Shown: piece by piece, positions 10,701 through 17,485 of the stretch
Layout of the letters: every line of letters starts with the position of its first letter
Position numbering within the stretch: position 1 is the stretch's first letter
From: Planctomycetota bacterium
Lineage (GTDB): Bacteria > Planctomycetota > Planctomycetia > Gemmatales > Gemmataceae
Length of the DNA: 64,000 nucleotides
Direction of reading: 5' to 3'
NCBI GenBank assembly: GCA_021413735.1
Contig: JAIOPV010000094.1
Span: forward strand, 38,633-102,632
Position numbers and translations under genes: made by a program
The notes under the pieces: model-generated
The model's database searches: none
Told to the model about the DNA's origin: nothing
The model's input: the letters and a program-made list of their open reading frames with translations, nothing else

Positions 10701-11603
10701 ATCCTGGCGGAAGAATCCGTGCGAATGCACTGGTGCATCCCGGATATCGCCCGAATGCACGGCCACGGAATGGAAGTCATCGGGCCAGCTTCGCAGGGCG
10801 CTCGCCCGGTGCCGACGAACTCGCCACCGCAGGCGGGCCCTGGCTATCAACCTGGCCCGTACTACTTCGGTGGTGCAGGCTCGCCCGACGGGAATTTCGG
10901 TCTGAGCGGCACCGGCGCACAGCCACAGTTGCAGCCGGGTATGCAACCGCAGCCGGGTCCGGCGCTCGCGCAGCCGCAACCGTTCAACCCTGGTGTGCCC
11001 GTGCCGCCAGCGGTGAACCCAGCCGTTCCGTTGCCTCCGACGAACCCGGCTGTCCCGGTTCCGCCTCCGGCAGCACCGGCACCGGGAATGAGCGTGCAGC
11101 CACTGCCTGGAATCATCCCCGGAGTTCCGGCGCCGACGTACACCCCGGGAGTGCTGCCCGCGAGTTGGGCGAACGGAACGCAGCAAGGCGCACTTCAGCC
11201 AGCTCAACCGCTGCCGACGACGCAGCCGCAAATGCAACCGCAAATGCAGCCGGTCTCGCCGGTGAGTGGAACCTACCCTGCACCTCCGGGCTATCCCCAG
11301 AGTGCAGGCTATCCAACGAACGCGGGCTACGCCGCGCCGCTGCCAGCACGGACGAGCAGCTACCAGATGATTGGTTCCGATGGCCGAGTGTACACGCCCA
11401 CGGCGGTGATTCCGTCGCAGCCTGCGGTGTCGCCGACGGCACGCCGTGGCTTCGAGATGCAGCAGCCCACAGCGCCGCCGGGAAGTGACCCGAGCGCGAA
11501 CTGGCCACGGGAAGGATCCCAGCCAGCGGACAATAAACAACCTCGTGCCAAGGAGGGCGCGCCGTGGGTCAACGGGAATGCGAATGTGTTCGGCGGCCGA
11601 TGA
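4743..11603 (+). CDS. giant secretin (GspD/PilQ-like outer-membrane channel) with ~12-13 N1-like repeats
   Basis: ATG at 4743 gives 2286 aa with a signal segment (LTAIAVLVAGASWAAA, residues ~28-43); the frame stays open upstream to 4566 but that stretch looks non-coding. An N0-like domain (~70-160) is followed by about 12-13 secretin short (N1-type) domains up to ~1700, each with a hydrophobic strand, a 'VDDRTNSIIV'-type strand and a helix ending near a short linker. Ordinary secretins have two to four. Long Gly-rich inserts interrupt them at ~709-748, ~927-1001 and ~1358-1433. The C-terminal secretin domain (~1700-1986) contains VQVMIAEVQLNN, SRPQVQVADNQTGYVQVG, TVLASDGETIVLGGL and LPYVGALFRY. 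A Pro/Gln-rich tail of ~300 aa follows. The role is an outer-membrane multimeric channel of a type II secretion or type IV pilus-like machine. Its stop overlaps the next gene's start (ATGA), implying coupled translation. Confidence 0.92.
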   Translation: MLFRRGTQLGAVPIRKPKLRTASSGVLTAIAVLVAGASWAAAQQPFPTFPPAPPEPGQPMPKPVPPGMIVPLPGTGLGTPATTPTLPPEKTVSVSFKSATWETVLDWFSTESGLTPIYSVKPTGSITLLPPKDRKFTMGEVIDLLNEAMIQQKFILVRRQVSFTILPSDEKIDLSVIPRIELSELPRRGKTELVQVLIPLKTLSVEDTAPEVQKMLTPFGAVSMLSKTNTLVMVDTAGNINRIYQTLLQIESDTALGDILTHKFLYKKASEMAEELKTLLADKDTTATVAGGAPTAPVPYYDPYRGGGGGYPGQGYDPRNDPRNNPRGGGQSGRVKSVAITVDVKANSITITAPPEKIAMAKKIIEDKDKPQFPNQGMFKYTEPEIRKYAVPTGSADALAKTLLADNPGLRIIALPASNEIMVMATVEDHFGLMAKLKSSMEGSSSTPAVAVVPLFKYEPTDMAAKLAKLYPSTAAGGPTIEAQIGGEPGIILKGTQAQIDEIRKTIEEIEGVKGTSARPLGGGPNSRTLMVPEGSTAMLAEKLKQVADSLGAPATVFDPANPGKPVIPRVLPTTPEGTLGTSPLPPNLIPVAPQAPGTTAPAPGAPKKMSNNLRDPMPGRDVRLIGAQVVDPEKKDPKAVTILVERNKVTITCADPDVLDKIVALAQYYKPGAPPIENLFKVIRLKNVSAEDAAKELTEIFNGPQQQQGGGGGRGGPGGLLGGLLGGGGGGGGGLLGGLLGGGGAPTPAGVNPNRIRVVAEKSSNSVIVIKSTPIDLLTIEHLLSKFIDGGPSEDALVMKTWIVKVTEADATDVSLIVEKVYKSALASGSAGQNTAPALPFPFGQQQQANSKPPALTISVDDRSNALILNCTEALAKEVATLVSTLDQQGVATTEVVRIVPLKGIDPTLVQQAVNAIQGINPQQQQQRGGVGGGVGGGNFGGGNFGGGGLGNFGGLGGGGRGGLGGIPGLGGGGLGGGGRGMGGGGGGRGGGGGGRGGRQAMNGTVEGPLNFDYRGTEAPSAPVSNTIYDPLLDPELGATSNRTYTVPQQSGGVMQTAGQVPMPGGQPAPKQPGQPTPAGAKEQLPGSQAPRGTVTTQTLPGLDTVVIRAESAADMQLILDLIEVLRGYAKGAQPRLEIIPLEYADCNQIADFLTTLFSRVITAGPGGNYLLQPGQQLGGVGAQIGGLGAFGGANQVQNRGVYFLALPKFNSVLVAAPDARFADILKELRRMDQPHTVLPRAFQLKKASAQIVATQLQQFWISRYPGDSLTRNQFRVTYDTANNTVYVQASGGDMQEVESLIKDWDTTESKSINDVRIFRLRNAIASELAQVISNALTANIVSPLAQAQFTSPQAQAAGGTSQLGGTGIGLGQGALGGALGGALGGGAAGALGGALGGALGGQLGGGQQGGGLGGGGLGGGGLGGQGGALGNTQVQTFVPTVGVGTSGGLVTKSSSLRYYSARDGQVVESGLLADVHLVPNVRTNSIIVAAPEKTMRLIEKLIENLDTTAAAAAYINVFELKRADANLTATLLRQLFTGQTTGGGAAGGLGGQIGGGGVNAQGVRPLLTVSGDISPGASLIDLRLTVDDRTNSIIVAGSLNDLETIRAIIARLETSETPQRYNEVYKLRNAAAADVANTIQTFVTNSLNVLTGANFLTAYQSLQRQVVIVAEPVSNTVLISATPQYFGEIKRLIEKIDSQPPQVVIQVMIAEVQLNNAEEFGVEFGIQSPVLFARGSLAAPQTTGGVTNTAVPGFNFNTTAPLGNSANVMAPTVGFQGLSQLGVGRASTTGQTFGGFVFSAASDSLNVLIRALKAQSRVDILSRPQVQVADNQTGYVQVGANFPYLSTSTLTGVGTSQQSIEYQPLGVTMRVTPRVNPDGKVLMRVEPQVSSVSPTPVSLGNGIQAPAFNVQTVQTTVLASDGETIVLGGLVSKTDQRQENGYPFFKDLPYVGALFRYRSHTVQRREVLIIMTPHIVRSEADQARILAEESVRMHWCIPDIARMHGHGMEVIGPASQGARPVPTNSPPQAGPGYQPGPYYFGGAGSPDGNFGLSGTGAQPQLQPGMQPQPGPALAQPQPFNPGVPVPPAVNPAVPLPPTNPAVPVPPPAAPAPGMSVQPLPGIIPGVPAPTYTPGVLPASWANGTQQGALQPAQPLPTTQPQMQPQMQPVSPVSGTYPAPPGYPQSAGYPTNAGYAAPLPARTSSYQMIGSDGRVYTPTAVIPSQPAVSPTARRGFEMQQPTAPPGSDPSANWPREGSQPADNKQPRAKEGAPWVNGNANVFGGR

Positions 11604-12625
11604 GTGCCTCCTTGGTCCGAACACGCGGTGTTTGCAGACTCCTTTCGGGGCCGGTCGTTGCTGCGGTCGCGATCCTGGTTCTCGGATCAGGTTGCGCGAG
11701 CCTGAAGCACTGGCAAGGGAAGGATGAAGTCGCGAAGTTCGGAGAGGGTGTGCCGTCTGCCCCGCTCCCCATGAGCGTGACCGGGGCAGACAAGAACGCT
11801 GTCGTACAGGCATCCGCGACGATGCCGATGGACAATCCCGTGTCGGGGCCCTCGCTCTCGAAACAGATGAACAATCCAGCGTCGCCGTCGACATTCGCGA
11901 AGATGACCGGGATGGCTGCGAAGCCCGAGAAAAAGATCGCAGCGGCCGAGATCGTGGTTCTGTGGCGGAACAAGATCGACTTCCTTCCCGATCCGACTCG
12001 TAATGGCGCAATGGGAGCCGGCTTGGCCGGGCAGTTGTTCCTGTTTGGGCCTGGAATGCAGTCGGCCCCTGCGGAGGGCAAGTTGACGGTCGCGTTGTAC
12101 GACGAGACGCCGCGCCAACCGGGGCAACCACAGAACCAGCCTGAAGTTTGGGAGTTCTCGAAGGAAACGCTGCGGGGATTGCGAACGCCCGATGAACGCT
12201 TCGGGATGTGTTATGCGTTGTTCTTGCCGTGGCCGGCGTACCGTCCGGACGTATCGCGGATTCGCATCGCGGCTCGCTTTGAACCGGAGAAGGGCGATAC
12301 GCTTTATCCTCCTGAGACGCGGATTACGATCGACACGAGCGGACCGGGCAACGCCGGCAGTTGGGCGAGTCAGCCGTTCGTGCCGAACGCTCAACCACAA
12401 CCGATGAGCGGCCCGAATCTGTTGGGCGGCCCGCCGCCGGCGAGTGGCCCAGGCTTTGGCGTCATGACACCTCCGCCTGCGCCGCCAACCGCACCGCTGG
12501 GAACGTTGCCGTTGGCTCCGGTGAGCTATGGCAGTCTGGCTCCGACGAATCCTGTTCCTGCTCAGCCACAGGTGGATACGTCGAATCTTCCGCCGTTAGC
12601 GATCACGATCCCACGACGGCAGTAG
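11600..12625 (+). CDS. lipoprotein translationally coupled to the secretin
   Basis: The ATG at 11600 overlaps the secretin TGA. An in-frame GTG at 11564 would add 12 residues, but the ATG is preferred because it puts the hydrophobic signal near the N-terminus. The 341-aa product has a lipoprotein signal with the lipobox LGSGC-AS around residue 32. The central region (residues ~115-245) is a compact domain with WRNKIDFLPDPTRNG, TVALYDETP, WEFSKETLRGL and YALFLPWPAYRP; the C-terminus is rich in Pro, Gly and Gln. I do not recognise a named family. By position it could be a secretin-associated lipoprotein, comparable in role to a pilotin, but this is inference from the overlap only. Confidence 0.8.
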   Translation: MSASLVRTRGVCRLLSGPVVAAVAILVLGSGCASLKHWQGKDEVAKFGEGVPSAPLPMSVTGADKNAVVQASATMPMDNPVSGPSLSKQMNNPASPSTFAKMTGMAAKPEKKIAAAEIVVLWRNKIDFLPDPTRNGAMGAGLAGQLFLFGPGMQSAPAEGKLTVALYDETPRQPGQPQNQPEVWEFSKETLRGLRTPDERFGMCYALFLPWPAYRPDVSRIRIAARFEPEKGDTLYPPETRITIDTSGPGNAGSWASQPFVPNAQPQPMSGPNLLGGPPPASGPGFGVMTPPPAPPTAPLGTLPLAPVSYGSLAPTNPVPAQPQVDTSNLPPLAITIPRRQ

Positions 12626-12655
12626 GAACCGAAGAATCGAGCTACGGATAAGAAT

Positions 12656-12697
12656 CACAGCGAGCCGGGAGCATAATGACGCTTCCGGCTCGCTGTG
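12656..12697. terminator. perfect 13-bp hairpin after the secretin-lipoprotein operon
   Basis: CACAGCGAGCCGG at 12656-12668 is exactly inverted at 12685-12697 with a 16-nt loop. It lies 31 bp after the lipoprotein stop, suiting a terminator, although no strong T-run follows. Confidence 0.6.
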
Positions 12698-12699
12698 CT

Positions 12700-12930
12700 T
12701 TCAGATGCTTCCGGATGGTTCCGGCTGAGTTCGGATGGTTCCGGAGCTGAATTTTCGGACAGTCCGCACGACAGTTCTGCATCCTCGTCGCAACAGCCAA
12801 TTCGCACACGTGATGCGTCAGAAGCAATTCGTTTGGCTTGTCTGAACGATATTTCTTCCGGACGAATGGAATGGTTCCGGACCGGAAACGCATGATTCCG
12901 GAGAGGGGTGTGGAAGTCGGCCGGAACCAA
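12700..12930. repeat. TTCCGGA-rich intergenic repeat, copy A
   Basis: This gap holds many TTCCGGA or GGTTCCGG words. The part from 12841 to about 12930 (TCTGAACGATATTTCTTCCGG and onward) aligns with 45524-45640, and its core also matches 40245-40269. Copies A and C lie 125-160 bp before the start codon of a gene for an exported protein, copy B 243 bp before one. The rest of the 429-bp gap (12626-13054) contains the hairpin at 12656 and no recognisable gene. Confidence 0.55.
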
Positions 12931-13054
12931 CGCGGCCTTCGCAACGCCAACGTGAAACACGAAACAGCACTGTGTCCGTGGGTCTTCTTTGCTTCTTTTC
13001 GTCGCCCGGCGTGGTACACTTCCAGTGTCAGTCCCACCCGCCGGATTCTCTGCC

Positions 13055-14440
13055 ATGCTCACACTTCAATCTGGCCTCGCGGCCCGCAACGCATCGGGCA
13101 TCACTCGCCGAGCGACGCTCAAAGCTGGCTTCCTCGGAGTCGCCGGGCTGACGCTTCCCGATTTCCTGCGTGCGAAGGCAGCGCAACCGACCGTCGGCAG
13201 CGGGCAGAAGTCCGTCATTCTGATCTGGCTCGACGGCGGCCCAAGCCAGCTTGAAACGTTCGACCCGAAGCCCGACGCACCGGCCGAGTTTCGCGGGCCG
13301 TTCGGCGTGTGCAAAACCAAGACGCCGGGTGTCGTCGTCAGCGAGTTGATGCCTCACCTCGCGACTCGCTTCGACAAGTATTCCGTCGTGCGGTCACTGC
13401 ACCACGACAACGGCGACCACTTCGCCGCGGCCCACTGGATGACCACCGGCCGTTTCGGCTCGACAAGTATCAACCAGGCGCAGAAGTACCCATCGGTGGG
13501 TTCGTTCGTCTCGCGAGTGAAGGGCACGAACAAGCCCGGCCTTCCGGCGTATGTCGGGCTGCCATCAGCCGAGACGGTGTACCTCTTCCCTGGCTACATG
13601 GGTGCGGGCTATCTTGGCGGCGCGTACAACCCGTTCGACGTGGATCGCGAGACGAAGTACATCGGAGCCTTCGGCGGCCATCGTGTGCGTTCACCGAAGT
13701 GGTTATCGAACCTCGCAGGCACCAAGGAAGCTGTCGCGAACACCGCCGGGAAGACGACGCTGTTGAAGCAGTTCGACACGATTCGCCGCGACATCGACCA
13801 GTCGGGCATCATGACCACGATGGACAAGTACCAGCAGCAGGCGCTCGAACTGGTGATGGGCAGCGAGGCTCGCGTCGCGTTCGACATCGACCGCGAAGAC
13901 CCGAAATCCACGGATCGTTACGGCCCTTCGCCGTGGGGTCAGTACGCAATGATGGCTCGTCGGTTGGTGGAGGCGGGCGTTACGTTCGTGAGCGTGGACA
14001 TGCCACACTGGGACGATCACAGCAGTTTGGTGGCGTCGCACGCTCCGAAGATTCGCGTCGTGGACAAGATCGTTTCGGCGTTGCTCGACGACCTCGAAGA
14101 CCGTGGCTTGCTCGACAGCGTGATGGTGGTTGTGATGGGCGAGTTCGGGCGGACGCCGCGAATCAACACGGGTCAACCGGGCATCCCGATTCCGGGCCGC
14201 GACCACTGGGGGAACGCGATCTCGGTACTGGTCGCGGGTGGCGGCGTGACGCCGGGTGTCGTGGTTGGGAAGACGAACGAGCGGGCAGAACATCCCGTGG
14301 AACGTGCGTTGAAGCCGGAGGCGTTGCTCGCGACGATCTACCATCAGCTTGGGATCGACGCGAACGAGACGTTCAAGGATCACACGGGCCGCCCCGGTCC
14401 GATTCTCGATGATCCGACGCCGATCAAGGAATTGGTGTAG
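13055..14440 (+). CDS. DUF1501 family protein
   Basis: The protein is 461 aa, with ATG at 13055 chosen because the N-terminus then shows ITRRATLKAGFLGVAGLTLPDFLRA, a Tat-type signal; upstream in-frame codons start only at a TTG within the repeat region. Family blocks seen are VILIWLDGGPSQLETFDPKP, the YGPSPWGQYAMMARRLVEAG segment, VVMGEFGRTPRIN and GRDHWGNAISVLVAGGG. A helical linker (DIDQSGIMTTMDKYQQQALELV) is typical of this subgroup. It is likely an exported alkaline-phosphatase-fold protein of unknown substrate. The gene converges with the metal ABC permease gene, with a long palindrome between them. Confidence 0.9.
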   Translation: MLTLQSGLAARNASGITRRATLKAGFLGVAGLTLPDFLRAKAAQPTVGSGQKSVILIWLDGGPSQLETFDPKPDAPAEFRGPFGVCKTKTPGVVVSELMPHLATRFDKYSVVRSLHHDNGDHFAAAHWMTTGRFGSTSINQAQKYPSVGSFVSRVKGTNKPGLPAYVGLPSAETVYLFPGYMGAGYLGGAYNPFDVDRETKYIGAFGGHRVRSPKWLSNLAGTKEAVANTAGKTTLLKQFDTIRRDIDQSGIMTTMDKYQQQALELVMGSEARVAFDIDREDPKSTDRYGPSPWGQYAMMARRLVEAGVTFVSVDMPHWDDHSSLVASHAPKIRVVDKIVSALLDDLEDRGLLDSVMVVVMGEFGRTPRINTGQPGIPIPGRDHWGNAISVLVAGGGVTPGVVVGKTNERAEHPVERALKPEALLATIYHQLGIDANETFKDHTGRPGPILDDPTPIKELV

Positions 14441-14450
14441 GGTTCTTGGT

Positions 14451-14505
14451 ATTCGCCGCTTGCGGCGTTGCACTTGGTGTTTGTGCAACGCCGCAAGCGG
14501 CGAAT
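14451..14505. terminator. 23-bp perfect inverted repeat between convergent genes
   Basis: The arms 14451-14473 and 14483-14505 are exact inverses around a 9-nt loop. The element sits between the DUF1501 stop at 14440 and the permease stop at 14507, a position suited to a bidirectional terminator. Its outer half (ATTCGCCGCTTGCGGCGT) recurs at 50390-50438, so it is a dispersed palindromic repeat as well. Confidence 0.7.
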
Positions 14506-14506
14506 A

Positions 14507-15616
14507 CTATTCCCGTTTGCCGAAGACCGCCTTCGCTCGTTCGCGGCCCACGTCCGTTAGCTTCAACAACTCCCCGGATCGCGTCACGAGTCCGTTCCCA
14601 GCGGCGCGTTCCACCACGGTTGCCACACGCGCCGGCAACCAACTCAAGTGCGAGTGCAAGCCATCGAGCCTGGCTTCGTCGGCCTCGGCGGGTGTGTTTT
14701 CGTGCTGATACAGATGCACCGCCAGCATTGTCTCTTCGAATGCTCGCCGTTGTGAAAAGCGTTTCAACAGCATCGCGAGTTGCCCACGTCCGGGCGCGAA
14801 CAGAAACACCAACGCGAACAGCAACCCGAGCGCCGCCGCGACCGTTCCGGCTGTGTTCGCGTCGAGTCGATCCGAGGCGACGACACCCAGCGCCGCGCCG
14901 AGCGCTCCGATTCCGCACGCCAGCAGCAACATCACGCCGAGACGGTCCGTGAGCAGAAACGCAGCAGCAGCCGGCACCACGAAGAAGCCAACCACCAGCA
15001 CCGGCCCAACCGCATCGAACGCGACCACCGCCGTCACCGATACCACTGCCATCAAGCCGTAATGGATCAACGCGGGTCGAAAACCCAGACTCGCAGCGAG
15101 GGCTGGGTCGAACGTGCTGAGCTTCAGTTCCTTGTACAGCACCAGCACCAGCACGACATTCAGCGTCAGCACTGCACCCATCACCCACACGGGCGGCAAC
15201 ACCATTCCGAAGAACGGATAACGGGGAACCGTGGCGAGGTCTGGCTGACCGAGCAGAACGCGGTCGATGTCGAGGTGGGCACTTCGGAGATGCGACACGG
15301 AAACGAGCACGACCCCGAGCGCGAAGAGTGCCGGGAACACGAGACCGATCGCAGCGTCAGCCTTCACGAGCTTCGTGCGTTGAAGTGCTTCCACGAGAAC
15401 GACGGTGAGCAGTCCCGTGAGTGCGGCTCCGACCATGAGCCAGGGCGAATCGGCATCGCGAACCACGAAGTACGCCAGCACGATGCCGAGCAGCAGGACG
15501 TGACCGATGGCGTCGGAGACGAGGGCCATTCGCCGCAGAACGAGGAACACCCCAGGCACGGCACACGCCGACGCCACAACCGCCAACACGAGAATGAGTT
15601 GTTCGAGTTCAGACAC
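14507..15616 (-). CDS. zinc/manganese-type ABC transporter permease with C-terminal winged-helix extension
   Basis: The 369-aa protein begins with [22 protein letters not shown] and has about eight or nine hydrophobic helices up to residue ~275. The pattern [27 protein letters not shown] near the N-terminus is the hallmark of ABC-3 permeases (ZnuB, MntB, TroC/D). After the membrane part comes a soluble ~80-residue tail ([16 protein letters not shown] to [23 protein letters not shown]) resembling a winged-helix domain like those of DtxR-type metal regulators; some planctomycete and Gram-positive permeases carry such tails. No ATPase or binding-protein gene is adjacent, so the rest of the transporter is outside the window or elsewhere in the genome. 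Confidence 0.85.
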   Translation of the reverse strand: MSELEQLILVLAVVASACAVPGVFLVLRRMALVSDAIGHVLLLGIVLAYFVVRDADSPWLMVGAALTGLLTVVLVEALQRTKLVKADAAIGLVFPALFALGVVLVSVSHLRSAHLDIDRVLLGQPDLATVPRYPFFGMVLPPVWVMGAVLTLNVVLVLVLYKELKLSTFDPALAASLGFRPALIHYGLMAVVSVTAVVAFDAVGPVLVVGFFVVPAAAAFLLTDRLGVMLLLACGIGALGAALGVVASDRLDANTAGTVAAALGLLFALVFLFAPGRGQLAMLLKRFSQRRAFEETMLAVHLYQHENTPAEADEARLDGLHSHLSWLPARVATVVERAAGNGLVTRSGELLKLTDVGRERAKAVFGKRE

Positions 15617-15807
15617 GGGGTACGGGTCACTCGAATAAGGGCAACGCCACGAGCGGCGACTACCTACTTCTTATCCGTCTTGCCGAGATGTGTCCGGCCG
15701 ACTTCACCAGCACTTTGCAGGCGATTCCAATTGATGGCGGCCTTGATCGGTATTACACTCGCTTCTTTGTTTGTTATCTTTGCGGTTACGTCTCGGAGCT
15801 CCATTCC

Positions 15808-16761
15808 ATGACCGCTCGCCCCCGTTCCGCGTTCACGCTCATCGAACTGTTGGTCGTCATCGCGATTATCGCGATCTTGATCGGGCTACTGTTGCCAGCG
15901 GTGCAGAAGGTCCGCGAGGCTGCAGCTCGGATGAAGTGCGCCAACAACCTCAAGCAAATCGCGATTGGTCTGCACGGCCACCACGATTCACGAGGACGCT
16001 TCCCCTTCGGGCAGGGTGTTGGCCTCCAGACGGACGATCCAGACGACGGGACCAACTTCAAGCATGAGGGCTTGATGCTCTACATCTTCCCGTACATCGA
16101 GCAATCCGCGTTATACGCTTCGCTTCAAGCGAATCGCTCGACAGTTGCAACGTGGAATATGCCGCTGCGAACGAGCTTCGTGCCCGCCTACATCTGCCCG
16201 TCTGACGTCAACGGCGGGAAGCTCGCGAAGTCGAGCAGTAGCTTCCCCGACGAAGGATTCCACGGCAACTACGCCGGCAATGCCGGTTCGACCAGCTACG
16301 GCCAGCAAGGCGGCGGGAAAGCTCTCAACGGCGTGTTCTACGCGAAGTCGAAGACCCAGATTTCCGACATCACCGACGGCACGAGCAACACGCTCATGGC
16401 ATCTGAAATCGTGATCGCCCCCGATGCTGGCGCGACAGACACCTACGGCACCGGCGATCGTCGCGGGCGTGTCTGGAATTGCAACTCCGGCGAACAGTGG
16501 GTGAGCACGATGTACCAGCCGAACACCACCAACCCCGATTATATTTTCGGCTGCAATCAGAGTTTCCCCAAGGCACCGTGCGTCGCGGCAGGTTATATCT
16601 CATCGGGTTCGACGAGCTACATTCAGTCGGCTCGGAGTTACCACACCAACGGGGTGAACGCGGCTCTGTGCGACGGTTCCATTCGGTTCGTCACGAACGC
16701 GGCCGCTGGTTGGCTCAGTTCCGGTTCGCGAAGTGGTGGCGAAGTGCCCGGCGATCTGTGA
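15808..16761 (+). CDS. DUF1559 protein with type IV pilin-like N-terminus
   Basis: The protein is 317 aa. ATG at 15808 starts [20 protein letters not shown], a classic prepilin peptidase site (Ala-Phe cleavage, Glu at +5) followed by the hydrophobic helix and [23 protein letters not shown]. The C-terminus has the His-x9-Asp-Gly motif ([14 protein letters not shown]). DUF1559 proteins resemble pseudopilins (major pseudopilin GspG type) and are strongly expanded in planctomycetes; their function is not established. A small lipoprotein gene follows 50 bp downstream, the same arrangement as at 40512-41967. Confidence 0.92.
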   Translation: MTARPRSAFTLIELLVVIAIIAILIGLLLPAVQKVREAAARMKCANNLKQIAIGLHGHHDSRGRFPFGQGVGLQTDDPDDGTNFKHEGLMLYIFPYIEQSALYASLQANRSTVATWNMPLRTSFVPAYICPSDVNGGKLAKSSSSFPDEGFHGNYAGNAGSTSYGQQGGGKALNGVFYAKSKTQISDITDGTSNTLMASEIVIAPDAGATDTYGTGDRRGRVWNCNSGEQWVSTMYQPNTTNPDYIFGCNQSFPKAPCVAAGYISSGSTSYIQSARSYHTNGVNAALCDGSIRFVTNAAAGWLSSGSRSGGEVPGDL

Positions 16762-16811
16762 CCGCTCTCGTGGGTGAAGCGAACGACCATACCCCGTGTC
16801 TCAGGTGATTC

Positions 16812-17216
16812 ATGCGGCTGTCAGCGTCGGCTTTCCTGTTTACGATGGTGTTCGCGATCGTCGGTTGCGGTCCGTCGGAGCCGGTGAAGCACGAAGTGCA
16901 TGGCAGGGTGAAACTGAGCGGGCAGGATGTGCCTGGCGCTCAGGTTCAGTTCGCCACGGACAAAGCAGGCGTCGATGCCGTGACTGCGATTTGCGGCGAA
17001 GACGGCACCTACAAATTGATGGTGCCCGCAGGCGAGAACACTGTCCGCATTCTGGCGCAGAAGTTGGTACCCGCAAAGAAAGGGCTGACGGGGCCGTATG
17101 GCGTTCAGATCGACAAAGTGACCGAAGATATCATTCCGCCGAAGTACAACGTAAAGTCGGAACTGCGGGTCACGGTCCAGGGCCCGATGGAGAAGAACTT
17201 CGATCTCCTTCCGTGA
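16812..17216 (+). CDS. small lipoprotein with carboxypeptidase-regulatory-like fold
   Basis: The 134-aa product has a lipoprotein signal (MRLSASAFLFTMVFAIVGC-GPSEP) and a beta-rich body: VHGRVKLSGQDVPGAQVQF, a GEDGTYKLMVPAGENTV block and a final VTVQGPMEKNFDLLP strand. This matches the small transthyretin-like or carboxypeptidase-regulatory-like lipoproteins that follow DUF1559 genes in Gemmata relatives. It may bind or decorate the pseudopilin-like partner at the outer membrane (inference). It is probably co-transcribed with the DUF1559 gene, 50 bp upstream. Confidence 0.82.
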   Translation: MRLSASAFLFTMVFAIVGCGPSEPVKHEVHGRVKLSGQDVPGAQVQFATDKAGVDAVTAICGEDGTYKLMVPAGENTVRILAQKLVPAKKGLTGPYGVQIDKVTEDIIPPKYNVKSELRVTVQGPMEKNFDLLP

Positions 17217-17225
17217 TGAGGCTTT

Positions 17226-17304
17226 GCGAGCCACGGGGTTTATCCCCGTGGTCTTGTGTTGTTCCAGACCACGGGGATAAACCGGGATACACCCCGTGGC
17301 TCGC
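17226..17304. repeat. long palindromic repeat (GCGAGCCACGGGG family), copy 1
   Basis: The left arm 17226-17254 is the near-exact inverse of 17266-17304. The right arm carries a ~10-nt insertion compared with the second copy at 19894-19967. The element follows the lipoprotein stop closely and may stop transcription. The two copies flank the DUF1549/1553 gene. Confidence 0.7.
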
Positions 17305-17485
17305 CAGGAGAAATTTCGGAAATCTCTTGCAACATTTCCAAAGCGCGCGAAACTTTGTTCCAGGCTGATGGTTTCATGATGTGACCCTTGGCCGCTGGAG
17401 CTGCCACTCCCGCAAACCCCGCCTTTCGCCCACCCGCCAGAACCGGGGATTCCCCATCCCCGACTCGCCATACCAGAGCGCTGCC

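Noticed and set aside
10314..12131. 605-aa minus-strand open frame over the secretin C-terminus and lipoprotein
   Set aside because: It is Arg/Ser/His-rich, without a plausible start or domain, and overlaps two well-supported genes.
14780..15811. 343-aa plus-strand open frame opposite the ABC permease
   Set aside because: It is Arg/His/Glu-rich low complexity while the minus strand encodes an unmistakable membrane permease.
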